54,306 nt of DNA, taken from Pseudanabaena sp. Its GTDB lineage: Bacteria; Cyanobacteriota; Cyanobacteriia; Pseudanabaenales; Pseudanabaenaceae. The DNA lies in contig QBMK01000013.1 in the NCBI GenBank assembly GCA_003249035.1, forward strand, positions 110,722 through 165,027, written 5' to 3'. Positions 17,423 to 25,233 of this stretch are shown in pieces. A model generated the notes under the pieces. That model ran no database searches and was not told where the DNA came from. It saw nothing but the letters and a program-made list of their open reading frames with translations. Within the stretch, counting starts at the first letter, position 1; the number at the start of each line of letters is the position of its first letter. The translations under genes were made by a program, and so were the position numbers.

Positions 17423-17832
17423 CTAGACTTGGTTAACTGCACTTGGCTCCATGAAAAAGATTTCCCAAATGTGACCATCTAAATCTTGGAATCCATGCTG
17501 GTACATAAAACCATGATCCTTGGGTTCGTTATAAGCGGTTCCACCCGCCGCGATCGCCTTGGCTACGAGATCGTTAACTTCAGCTCGGCTTTCATAAGAT
17601 AAAGCGATAAGCACTTCCGAACTCTTGGCAGTGTCGCAAATTTCTTTGGGAGTAAAGGTCTTGAAAAATTTCTCGACGAGTAGCATGGAAAATATATTCT
17701 CTCCAATAATCATGCAGGCGGCATTGTCGTCTGCATGATTATTGGAGAGAATGTGAAGCCAAGATGGGTAAAGAACTCAATGGATTTATTGAGGTCCTTT
17801 ACCGGTAGATTGACAAAAATTTGACGAGTCAT
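17423..17832 (-). pseudogene. Glyoxalase-like VOC gene broken by an inverted-copy mutation
   Basis: From ATG 17832 the frame reads MTRQIFVNLPVKDLNKSIEF and FTHLGFTF, then diverges and stops at TGA after 41 codons. From 17713 another frame reads MIIGENIFSMLLVEKFFKTF and the rest of the domain (96 residues). Family members read about DDNAACMIIGEN at the break. Here a perfect 22-base inverted copy of the following sequence replaces the expected codons, and the total is 410 bases, so the frames do not join. The 96-residue piece may still be translated but lacks the first beta-alpha unit. Confidence 0.8.
17696..17752. repeat. Perfect 22-bp hairpin inside the broken VOC gene
   Basis: The arms ATTCTCTCCAATAATCATGCAG (given here for its first 20 bases: ATTCTCTCCAATAATCATGC) at 17696-17717 and its exact inverse at 17731-17752 enclose 13 bases. 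The left-arm copy makes coding sense on the minus strand (CMIIGEN); the other arm does not. This is the signature of a template switch. Confidence 0.85.
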
Positions 17833-17904
17833 CGTTTTCTCTTCTGAAATTTAACTCACGTAGTTTGCACTTAGAGAAGCATTGCTTTAGCTTTCAGCTA
17901 TTCT

Positions 17905-18252
17905 CTAGCTTTCAAGTATTATGTCAAAACCACCATAAATCAGACGCTTGCCGTCAAAGGGCATGTCCTCTGGTTTCATTCGGGGATCTGCCATTACCAT
18001 CTGATTCCCGCGATCGCGAACTTCACGAGAAGGCCAGACGATCCATGAAAAAACCACGGTTTCGTTTTCCTCGCATTTAACTGCCATTGGAAAAGAAGTT
18101 AGCTTTCCGTCAGGAACATCATCTCCCCAACATTCGACCACTTTGAGCGCACCGTATTCCTTGAACAAAATGGCTGCATCTTCAGCCATTTTTTGATAAG
18201 CTACACGATTTGCAGTCGGTACTGCTAGGACAAATCCATCTACATAATTCAT
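17905..18252 (-). CDS. DUF1428 family protein
   Basis: 115 residues starting MNYVDGFVLAVPTANRVAYQ, with ALKVVECWGDDVPDGK and VVFSWIVWPSREVRD; these blocks are typical of DUF1428, a ferredoxin-like fold family of unknown function often encoded near DGPF and VOC proteins. RBS AAGGAGAAC precedes the ATG. The gene sits between the SRPBCC gene and the broken VOC gene on the same strand, within the ECF42 cluster. Confidence 0.85.
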   Translation of the reverse strand: MNYVDGFVLAVPTANRVAYQKMAEDAAILFKEYGALKVVECWGDDVPDGKLTSFPMAVKCEENETVVFSWIVWPSREVRDRGNQMVMADPRMKPEDMPFDGKRLIYGGFDIILES

Positions 18253-18321
18253 GAAAGTTCTCCTTACTTAAATTGACGATTGATTGTTTATTTCAAAATT
18301 CAATTAGCAATCTCATAGGTA

Positions 18322-18732
18322 CTAATTTTTAGACTCAACATGCTTCGCAAAATTATTTAAGATGCTTTGCCAGCCTTGGCGTTGCTGTTCACCTGCATTC
18401 TGAGACTCGGCATCAAAAGTTTCTTCTACTTTTACGCCATTTTCAATGAGTGAGAACTCAATGACTACCGATCGCCCATCCGCCATTGAAAACTCAATTA
18501 GTTGGTTTTCAATCACTTTTGAGAATGTTCCGCCAAAGTCAAAGCCCATGCTTCCATCTTTTGCTTCCATTCTTGAGGAGAAAGTTCCACCCACTCTCAA
18601 GTCAACTGCACTCTCAGTAGTATGCCAATCTTCGGATGCCGCATTCCACTGTTTGATGTCTTCGGGGTTGTTCCAAGCCAGCCAGACCTTATCTAAGTCA
18701 GACTTGATGGTGGTTTCAATACTTATTTTCAT
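18322..18732 (-). CDS. SRPBCC/AHSA1 domain protein
   Basis: 136 residues from ATG 18732 (AGGA 8 bases upstream; an upstream TTG at 18753 is less likely). It is a START-like helix-grip domain of the AHSA1 group: IETTIKSDLDKVWLAWNNPE, KQWNAASEDWHT, LRVGGTFSSRMEAKDGS, and the C-terminal GEQQRQGWQSILNNFAKHVE helix. Such proteins hold hydrophobic ligands; the ligand is unknown. It lies between the PhnB-like VOC gene and DUF1428, 28 bases from the former. Confidence 0.85.
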   Translation of the reverse strand: MKISIETTIKSDLDKVWLAWNNPEDIKQWNAASEDWHTTESAVDLRVGGTFSSRMEAKDGSMGFDFGGTFSKVIENQLIEFSMADGRSVVIEFSLIENGVKVEETFDAESQNAGEQQRQGWQSILNNFAKHVESKN

Positions 18733-18760
18733 TTCTGTGTCCTCAAAATTCAACTTTTGT

Positions 18761-19171
18761 TTAGGCAGGTAGATCGCAGTTAATCATCCATGGTGTGCCA
18801 AAGCGATCGACAAGCATCCCAAAACGAGCTGCCCAGAAGGTTTCTTGGATTGGCATTTGCACTGTGCCGTTTTCTGCCAAGGCGCTAAAAATCCGCTCGG
18901 CTTCATCAGGATCGGTAAATACAAGCGATACTGAGAAACCCTGTGGTTTTTCAAAGTAATTAGGCGGAGCATCGGAACCCATCAGGACTGTATCGCCCAC
19001 GATGAGCGAGGCATGCATGATTTTGCCATGCTTTTCAGGGGGCGTTTGCTCCGCCATGGGTGAATCTCCGTAGGTCATCATCGCTTCGATTTTGCCACCT
19101 AGGCAATGCTCGTAAAACTTAAAAGCAGCTTCGCATTCATCATTGAAAGAGAGATATGTATTCAACTTCAT
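18761..19171 (-). CDS. PhnB-like VOC protein
   Basis: 136 residues, a full VOC domain of the PhnB/DUF1338-like small group: YLSFNDECEAAFKFYEHCLG, HGKIMHASLIVGDTVLMGSD, and FWAARFGMLVDRFGTPWMIN. PhnB-like proteins are frequent near ECF sigma factors and DGPF proteins. The metal-binding set is hard to assign without alignment. The ribosome-binding site is AAGGAGTCCATT. A diverged copy of its leader and first 34 codons lies at 16700-16840. Confidence 0.88.
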   Translation of the reverse strand: MKLNTYLSFNDECEAAFKFYEHCLGGKIEAMMTYGDSPMAEQTPPEKHGKIMHASLIVGDTVLMGSDAPPNYFEKPQGFSVSLVFTDPDEAERIFSALAENGTVQMPIQETFWAARFGMLVDRFGTPWMINCDLPA

Positions 19172-19460
19172 AATGGACTCCTTTGTTTGATTTAATGATT
19201 TTGTTTGCGTTTTCTATGGATTTAAGGTGCTAATTTAAATCCTCTACTATTTAGTCGAACTGAGGTTCATGAGATCGACAGGTTGCACAAACTTTTTTTG
19301 AACAGCTTGTACTGTTTTAGCTTTCAGGTTTGTATGACGATTCCATCGATTCTCCAGTAAATATTGAGTAAATGGCTCATCATGATCGCAACTATATAGC
19401 CGAAGGTTTATGACGCGGTTAAGAATCCCTTTAACAATTTCATATTCCTTGGTTTTGTAG

Positions 19461-19811
19461 TTACAGCAAGTCTGGCAGTTCCATGATTGGACGAATTTCA
19501 ACAGTACCTTTATGGACTGTGGGGATGCGTTCCGCGATCGCGATCGCTTCGTCAAGATCATTAGCATCGATCAAGAAATAGCCGCCGAGTTGCTCGCGGG
19601 TTTCGGCAAATGGCCCATCGGTCACAAGTTTCTTGCCATCGCGTATCCGCACACTAGTTGCTGTTGATACAGCATGGAGCGGCGAAGCTCCCAAAAACTG
19701 TCCCTTCGCATGGAGCTGTTGAGTTAACTGGGTCGATTCTGCGTAGCAATGCGATCGCTCGCTTTCAGTCCAGTCATTTTCATTACTGTAAATTAGCAAA
19801 ATGTATTTCAT
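19461..19811 (-). CDS. DGPF/YCII domain protein
   Basis: 116 residues from ATG 19811 (GGAG 7 bases upstream). MKYILLIYSNENDWTESE begins a YCII-type ferredoxin-like domain, and the signature DGPFAETREQLGGYFLIDA is intact. DGPF proteins are encoded beside ECF42-type sigma factors in many bacteria, as here with the gene at 20020-21300. Their biochemical role is not settled. The 289 bases between it and the PhnB-like gene hold no convincing gene. Confidence 0.9.
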   Translation of the reverse strand: MKYILLIYSNENDWTESERSHCYAESTQLTQQLHAKGQFLGASPLHAVSTATSVRIRDGKKLVTDGPFAETREQLGGYFLIDANDLDEAIAIAERIPTVHKGTVEIRPIMELPDLL

Positions 19812-19970
19812 TGTCGATCTCCAAATCATCTAAATTATTTGCCTTCATCTAGTAGTCGTTCGGTGAAGCTATAAATCGACAACGCGGCAAAATATTTTTT
19901 ACTAGATATCAAGATGCGGCGCGAAGCGCCACCTCTAGATATCTTTTTACAGAAATTCTTGATCAAACGA

Positions 19971-20029
19971 ACCACAATAAATTTTTTGAAAGTGTTGCGA
20001 AGCAACACTTTCAAAAAATTTATTGGTTT
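19971..20029 (-). terminator. ECF42 gene 3' hairpin
   Basis: A long stem with core TGTTGC-GAA-GCAACA has uninterrupted arms at 19975-19998 and 20002-20025. The right arm begins inside the last codons of the sigma factor gene, whose stop is at 20020-20022. A second, imperfect GGCGC-core hairpin lies at 19901-19945. Confidence 0.75.
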
Positions 20030-21300
20030 GGGTTTGAGCGCAAAGCGCTGTCATTCATTTCTTGGAGCCGTTTTTCGAGAAACCGCCGCTCTGGTTCTTG
20101 CTTTACGAGTGCAAGAGCGCGTTGATACGATTTCCTAGCCTCAGCCACTCTGCCCAAACGCCGACAGAGATCCGCTTTTGCGGCATGGGCTAAATGGTAG
20201 TCAGCTAAATCACCATTCGATAAAATCGCATCAATTCGTTGTAATCCCGCGAGAAACCCATCGCGCATCGCCAATGCCACGGCTCGATTTAAATCAACAA
20301 CTGGTGATGGCTCTACACGCATGAGTAGGTCATACAAGGCAACAATCTGCGTCCAGTCCGTTGTCTCAGTACTTGAAGCTTCGGAATGTACTGCCGCGAT
20401 CGCAGCCTGAATTGTGTACGCGCCGAACTGTTGAGACGATAGCGCCTGTCGTACCAGCAATCTACCTTCAGCAATATATGCTTGGTTCCAGAGGGAGCGA
20501 TCTTGATCTTCGAGAAGGATCAGATCGCCTGTGAGCGATGTACGAGCAGTACGTCGCGATTCTTGCATGAGCATCAGTGCAAGCAACCCGATCGCTTCGG
20601 CATCTGGTAATAGCTCTACTACGAGTCGCCCCAAGCGAATTGCTTCTTCCAAGAGATCGGTTCTGGTGAGCGAGTCCCCCGACGAAGCGGCATATCCTTC
20701 GTTAAATACTATATAAATCGTTTGCAGCATGGTATCTATGCGATCTGGCAACTCTGCGATCGCAGGCACTTGGTAGGGAATCCTTGCATCGCGGATCTTT
20801 GCTTTAGCGCGAACAATTCTCTGAGCCAATGTGGGGGGCGCGATCAGAAAAGCGCTGGCAATTTCTTCGGTGGTGAGTCCGCAGACCTCTCTGAGTGTCA
20901 ATGCTACTTGTGCTTCTCGTGATAGAGCTGGATGACAGCAGGTGAAAATCAGGCGCAGGCGATCGTCTTCAACATCCTCATGCTCGTCTTCTTTGCCTGA
21001 GATATCACATGTGTCGATATTTTGCGCCAGTTCTGCTAAGGATGCATCAAAACGAGTGCGGCGACGAATGGTGTCAATCGCTTTGAATCGCCCCACTGAG
21101 ACCAGCCATGCTTTAGGATTGGCGGGTATACCGTCGCGGAGCCATTGCTTGATCGCCACGGCGAAGGCTTCATGCATCGCCTCTTCTGCGAGGTCAAAAT
21201 CTCCGATTAAGCGAATCAGAGTGGCGAAAATACTCCGCGATTCTTTACGGTAAATATCATTAACGCGATCGCGGATCTGGCTAGTAGTGTTCTCATTCAT
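20020..21300 (-). CDS. ECF sigma factor, ECF42 type with C-terminal TPR-like extension
   Basis: 426 residues from ATG 21300; the open frame extends upstream but overlaps the divergent gene's promoter region. The sigma-2 region (about 20-85) has DFDLAEEAMHEAFAVAIKQW and AWLVSVGRFKAIDTIRR; the sigma-4 region (about 130-190) has VALTLREVCGLTTEEIASAF. A helical extension of about 220 residues with TPR-like units (LDLNRAVALAM-type, AEARKSYQRALAL) follows. This layout and the neighbouring DGPF gene define ECF42, a group without an anti-sigma factor. It probably activates the DGPF/VOC/DUF1428 genes downstream. Confidence 0.9.
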   Translation of the reverse strand: MNENTTSQIRDRVNDIYRKESRSIFATLIRLIGDFDLAEEAMHEAFAVAIKQWLRDGIPANPKAWLVSVGRFKAIDTIRRRTRFDASLAELAQNIDTCDISGKEDEHEDVEDDRLRLIFTCCHPALSREAQVALTLREVCGLTTEEIASAFLIAPPTLAQRIVRAKAKIRDARIPYQVPAIAELPDRIDTMLQTIYIVFNEGYAASSGDSLTRTDLLEEAIRLGRLVVELLPDAEAIGLLALMLMQESRRTARTSLTGDLILLEDQDRSLWNQAYIAEGRLLVRQALSSQQFGAYTIQAAIAAVHSEASSTETTDWTQIVALYDLLMRVEPSPVVDLNRAVALAMRDGFLAGLQRIDAILSNGDLADYHLAHAAKADLCRRLGRVAEARKSYQRALALVKQEPERRFLEKRLQEMNDSALRSNPNQ

Positions 21301-21377
21301 ACAATCGCTCAATGGATCAAGCTTGCCACTGCTTATACTAGTTGTTGAATGCAAATACTCTCTCACTTCAGAGCAAT

Positions 21378-23696
21378 ATGGATACGATTCGGCAGCCTCG
21401 ACCCAAGATCGGTGCATTTGATAAATTGAGAAAAGCTTCAGAATATACGATCGCGGGAGTTGAAGATTCGATTCCGCTGAGAGTGCTCGTGCAGATCTTT
21501 GTGTTTATCAGTATTGGGGCGATGGACTCGGTGGCGAGTTCGGGGAATAGTGCTTGGGCGATACCTCTGAGCGCGATCGCAGGAGTCTGGGCATGGTATG
21601 CAAGACGCAAACGTAATGTGATCGTGAAATTATTCATTGCGATCGCCATGATTGGTATGTTAGTCGTATTTCTCAGAGATCTGGTGCGGAATGCTGATGA
21701 AACGCGACTATTACTGGCGAGATTGTTAATCCAGTTGCAGGTTTTGCATAGTTTTGACTTGCCGCGCCGCAAAGATTTGGGCTACTCAATTGTGATCGGA
21801 TTGATCCTGATGGCGTTGGCAGCGACTTTAAGCCAAACCATGGTTTTTGCATTATGGCTCATTGCCTTTTTATTGTTAGGGATTCCAATTCTATTACTCG
21901 ACCACCGATCTCGTTTGGGAGTGCAAACTAGCGGTTTTCAACCCGAAAAAATGGGGATTTCCCTTTTACCTTTATCGGGACTACTTGCGATCGTATTGGT
22001 ATTAGGTCTGACGATTTTTGCTTTTTTGCCCCGTTTACCAGGTTTTCAACTACGCAACTTTCCTGTCAGCGTAAATCTCTCAGTGAAGCGAGATCTACCA
22101 AGAGGTGATATTTTAACGCGACAGCAAAAAAATCAACAGAACCAGCCTGGCACAAATGGCACAGGTGCAAATGGTACTGGCGGAAATAACGGTAATATCG
22201 AGCAAGAAACTTTGCCCCCATTGTTTGCCCCTGAAATTAATACTGTGTCCGGGGCTAAACAGAATAATCAACGCAAGCCTGAATTGGTGATGCGAGTGCG
22301 ATCTCAAGCAGAGCTATTTTGGCGTGTGATGGCTTATGACGAATTTACAGGAAAAGGTTGGCGTATTTCTCGCAATGATCCTCAGCAAATCCGCACCATT
22401 AGACGTAACCCTCTCAATTATGAGTTTTTTGTTGCTGTTCCGCCACCTGCATTGATTGGCTCTATGAAAAAACAAATACAGCCTATTGAGAGCCGAGAAG
22501 TAGTCCAAACCTATACGATTACATCACCCAATTTCCCTAACCTTGTACCTGCGGCATCTATTCCAAAGCAGATTTTCTTCCCTAGTGAAGAATTAGACAT
22601 TGATCCTGAAGGGATGATTCGTGGACCTGGCCCTTTACCAGAAGATCTTACCTATACTGTGATTTCCAGTGTAGTTGCCCGCAATCCTCAACAACTGCGG
22701 CAACTGCCCAGCGAATATCCGAAATCAATTCGAGCTTATTATTTGCAAGTTCCGACTAATTTATCGGCTGAAGTTCGCAGTACAGCTCTAAGTATGGTTG
22801 CCAGTGCCAAAGATCCTAATGGCAAGTTGATTGCTTTAGATAATGCCTATGATGTCGTGGTACAAATCGCCCAGGGCATCAAGCAAAACTACGCTATCAA
22901 ACCGCTCAAGTTTAATGAGTCTAAGGGTGATCTCGTATCACAGTTTATTGAGCAAGGTGGTGGTGAGGAGAGTCATTTTGTCTCAACGATGGCGTTAATG
23001 CTGCGTTCTCTTGGCATTCCTACTCGCTTTGTGGTTGGTTTTGCCCCTGGGAAATTCAACCCATTTACGGGGCTATACGAGGTTCAGAACATTGATACAC
23101 AGTCAATGGTCGAAGTTTTCTTCCCAGCCTATGGTTGGTTTGCCTTTGATCCAGTGCCAAATCGTCCTCTGTTTCCCCCATCGATTGAGGAAAATCGCAC
23201 ATTTGGCGTGATGCAAACCTTTTGGAATTGGATTGCTCAATTTTTGCCGAGTCCAGTTAACAAATTTTTTGAAACGCTATTTGACAATATTGGTAAGTTT
23301 GTGGGCGGTTTAGTGAATTGGCTCACTGAAATGGGCTGGATTGGGATTGCTTTTGGTTTAGCGATCGCCTTTGGTATTTGCCTCGGTGGTTGGGCATTGT
23401 GGCAATTTGCGATCTGGTGGTGGCAATTGCAACGCTTACAAAAAATGCCGATCCCGCAGCGTACCTATCAACAAATGCTGCAATGGCTATCGGAACAAGG
23501 AAAACCAAAATCTTCTTGCCAAACCCCGCAAGAGTATGCGACTAGTCTTGGCGATCGCGTCTCTGAGAAGCAAGCATCTGCGATCGCCCAAATTACTCAG
23601 ATCTATCAAGACTGGCGCTATGGCGATCGGGAGATCGGCTATAACCTCGCCACAGAGCTAAAAATGTTGCTCAAGCAATTAAAAACAAAAAGATAG
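21378..23696 (+). CDS. TgpA-like transglutaminase-fold membrane protein lacking catalytic Cys and His
   Basis: 772 residues from ATG 21378. Five or six N-terminal membrane helices (about 30-220) and a Gln/Gly/Asn-rich linker (about 250-275) precede an extracytoplasmic transglutaminase-like domain (about 460-600), then one more helix (about 640-665) and a cytoplasmic tail like DUF4129. The family active site usually has Cys before an HFxS block and His in an AHAWVEV block. Here they read GGGEESHFVS (527-536) and TQSMVEV (574-580), so Cys and His appear lost while Asp591 in DPVP remains. It is divergent from the ECF42 gene. The fold is clear; activity is doubtful. Confidence 0.88.
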   Translation: MDTIRQPRPKIGAFDKLRKASEYTIAGVEDSIPLRVLVQIFVFISIGAMDSVASSGNSAWAIPLSAIAGVWAWYARRKRNVIVKLFIAIAMIGMLVVFLRDLVRNADETRLLLARLLIQLQVLHSFDLPRRKDLGYSIVIGLILMALAATLSQTMVFALWLIAFLLLGIPILLLDHRSRLGVQTSGFQPEKMGISLLPLSGLLAIVLVLGLTIFAFLPRLPGFQLRNFPVSVNLSVKRDLPRGDILTRQQKNQQNQPGTNGTGANGTGGNNGNIEQETLPPLFAPEINTVSGAKQNNQRKPELVMRVRSQAELFWRVMAYDEFTGKGWRISRNDPQQIRTIRRNPLNYEFFVAVPPPALIGSMKKQIQPIESREVVQTYTITSPNFPNLVPAASIPKQIFFPSEELDIDPEGMIRGPGPLPEDLTYTVISSVVARNPQQLRQLPSEYPKSIRAYYLQVPTNLSAEVRSTALSMVASAKDPNGKLIALDNAYDVVVQIAQGIKQNYAIKPLKFNESKGDLVSQFIEQGGGEESHFVSTMALMLRSLGIPTRFVVGFAPGKFNPFTGLYEVQNIDTQSMVEVFFPAYGWFAFDPVPNRPLFPPSIEENRTFGVMQTFWNWIAQFLPSPVNKFFETLFDNIGKFVGGLVNWLTEMGWIGIAFGLAIAFGICLGGWALWQFAIWWWQLQRLQKMPIPQRTYQQMLQWLSEQGKPKSSCQTPQEYATSLGDRVSEKQASAIAQITQIYQDWRYGDREIGYNLATELKMLLKQLKTKR

Positions 23697-23730
23697 AGTT
23701 GCGGCGCGAAGCGCCGCAACTCTATCTTTT
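23688..23730 (+). terminator. TgpA-like gene terminator with arm inside the CDS
   Basis: A 20-bp perfect stem (loop GAA, core GCGGCGC/GCGCCGC). The left arm starts 9 bases before the end of the coding sequence, so the final codons and stop are mirrored downstream. Confidence 0.85.
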
Positions 23731-23825
23731 GATTATGAAGATTTGTGATTTTATTACAAATTCTTGGTGTATTCACCGCTTTTGGTAGACTAGATGGCGA
23801 ATATATTAAATTTTTTATTTTAATT

Positions 23826-24311
23826 ATGAGTGTAGTTAGTCAAGTTTTAGAAAGAGCCGACGAAGAACTCCGCTATCCCAGCATTTCTGAGTTGCAAAGT
23901 GTGCAAAACTTCCTTGCCACTGGTGCTCAAAGAGTGCGAATTGCCACAATATTGGCAGAAAGCGAAGATAAAATTGTCAAAAAAGCCACCGAAGAACTAT
24001 TTAGAATTCATCCCGATTACATCTCTCCAGGTGGTAATGCTTATGGTAAAAAGCAACGCGCTCAATGTTTAAGAGATTTCACTTGGTATATCCGCCTCAC
24101 GACCTACGGAGTATTGGCTGGTGATAAAGACCCCATCGAAAAAATTGGTATCATCGGTGTTCGTGAAATGTACGGCTCCCTTGGTGTACCTCTGGTAGGT
24201 ATGGCTGATGCAGTTCGCTGCCTCAAGAATGCATCTCTAGCATTACTCAGCAAAGATGAAGCTGCTACTACTGAGCCTTATTTCGATTACATCATTCAAG
24301 CAATGTCTTAG
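23826..24311 (+). CDS. apcD: Allophycocyanin B alpha subunit (phycobilisome terminal emitter)
   Basis: 161 residues from ATG 23826, the usual length. It belongs to the phycobilisome core and passes energy to the photosystems. [18 protein letters not shown] at the start, [20 protein letters not shown] with the chromophore Cys near residue 81, and [15 protein letters not shown] fit ApcD. The close match of the remembered ApcD pattern, rather than ApcA, is the reason for the symbol. It stands alone, as apcD often does. A GGGGGCGC hairpin terminator follows. Confidence 0.92.
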   Translation: MSVVSQVLERADEELRYPSISELQSVQNFLATGAQRVRIATILAESEDKIVKKATEELFRIHPDYISPGGNAYGKKQRAQCLRDFTWYIRLTTYGVLAGDKDPIEKIGIIGVREMYGSLGVPLVGMADAVRCLKNASLALLSKDEAATTEPYFDYIIQAMS

Positions 24312-24319
24312 AAATATAG

Positions 24320-24342
24320 AAGGGGGCGCATCGCGCCCCCTT
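24320..24342 (+). terminator. apcD terminator
   Basis: A 10-bp GC-rich stem (AAGGGGGCGC, loop ATC) followed by TTATTTATTT. It begins 9 bases after the apcD stop. Confidence 0.85.
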
Positions 24343-24511
24343 TTATTTATTTGAAACTTGTGCGCATAGTCTGGTTGGAATTAAATGCAGGATGGGAGCA
24401 ATAGAGTAATCCATAATTTTTGCCTAATTGATTCGTTACGTTGCAATAACGCATCCTACAAATAATTGTCTTCTTACTTATAATTGACGTTAGTTGTTGA
24501 AGTTAAAGTCT

Positions 24512-24844
24512 ATGGCACTAACAATTGCAGTTGAAGCCGCACCATTAGAGACTGATTTTGATGGTGTTGTCCGAGTTGGCAAAACTCGCGTAACCCTAGA
24601 TACCGTGGTTACCGCTTTTCTTGAAGGTGCAACAGTAGAGGAAATAGGTGCGCAGTATACATCACTTGAGCTATCTGATATTTATTCAGCTATTGGATAT
24701 TACTTGAAACATAAAGTTGAAGTTGATGCATATATTCTAGAACGTCAACTCAAATCTGCATTGATTCGTCAGGAAGTAGAGCAACGTTTTAATCCCGTGG
24801 GTATACGTGCGCGATTATTGGCTAGAAAAAAAGGGCGTGGGTAA
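24512..24844 (+). CDS. DUF433 family antitoxin
   Basis: 110 residues from ATG 24512. It matches the DUF433 winged-helix-like pattern: VRVGKTRVTLDTVVTAFLEG (about 20-40) followed by ATVEEIGAQYTSLELSDIYS. DUF433 proteins are usually encoded directly before DUF5615 PIN-like toxins, as here with a 3-base gap. It probably binds and neutralises that toxin and its own promoter. The basic C-terminus (RARLLARKKGRG) could contact DNA. Confidence 0.85.
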   Translation: MALTIAVEAAPLETDFDGVVRVGKTRVTLDTVVTAFLEGATVEEIGAQYTSLELSDIYSAIGYYLKHKVEVDAYILERQLKSALIRQEVEQRFNPVGIRARLLARKKGRG

Positions 24845-24847
24845 TCT

Positions 24848-25201
24848 ATGACCCGATTTCTTGCTGATGAGAATTTCAATAATCAAATTGTGCGTGGTGT
24901 TTTACAGCAAAATCGAGATGTTGATATTGTGCGCGTTCAAGATGTTGGCTTGTCAGGAAAAGATGACCCGACCGTTTTAGAATGGGCTGCACAGCATGAG
25001 CGAGTTCTCTTAACTCATGATGTTGTTACGATGATCACCTTTGCTTACAAACGAATTGAAGCAGAGTTGGCTATGACTGGATTGTTTGAAGTAAGTCGTC
25101 GAGTTTCAGTAGGTTTAGCGATCGAGGAAATTATACTGATTGCTGAGTGTAGTCTTGAGGGGGAGTGGGAAGGGCAAGTAAGGTTCCTTCCTCTACGATA
25201 A
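24848..25201 (+). CDS. DUF5615 PIN-like toxin
   Basis: 117 residues. FLADENFNNQIVRG (4-17) gives the first acidic residues of a Mut7-C/PIN-like nuclease fold. VGLSGKDDPTVLEWAAQHER and VLLTHDVVTM supply further conserved Asp residues. The family is predicted to act as an RNase toxin, controlled by the DUF433 protein encoded 3 bases upstream. All key acidic residues that I know for the family appear present, so it is probably functional. It converges with the histidine kinase gene with a 32-base gap. Confidence 0.85.
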   Translation: MTRFLADENFNNQIVRGVLQQNRDVDIVRVQDVGLSGKDDPTVLEWAAQHERVLLTHDVVTMITFAYKRIEAELAMTGLFEVSRRVSVGLAIEEIILIAECSLEGEWEGQVRFLPLR

Positions 25202-25233
25202 GTTAAGTGTTAGTTATAGTATTAGACTAAAAA

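Noticed and set aside
19247-19567. A 106-codon minus-strand ORF between the DGPF and PhnB-like genes
   Set aside because: Its first third overlaps DGPF in another frame and the remainder shows no recognisable motif or ribosome-binding site. A decayed gene cannot be excluded.
21301-21417. Longer ECF42 frame starting at 21417
   Set aside because: It would overlap the divergent TgpA-like start, and the sigma-2 region begins soon after the ATG at 21300.
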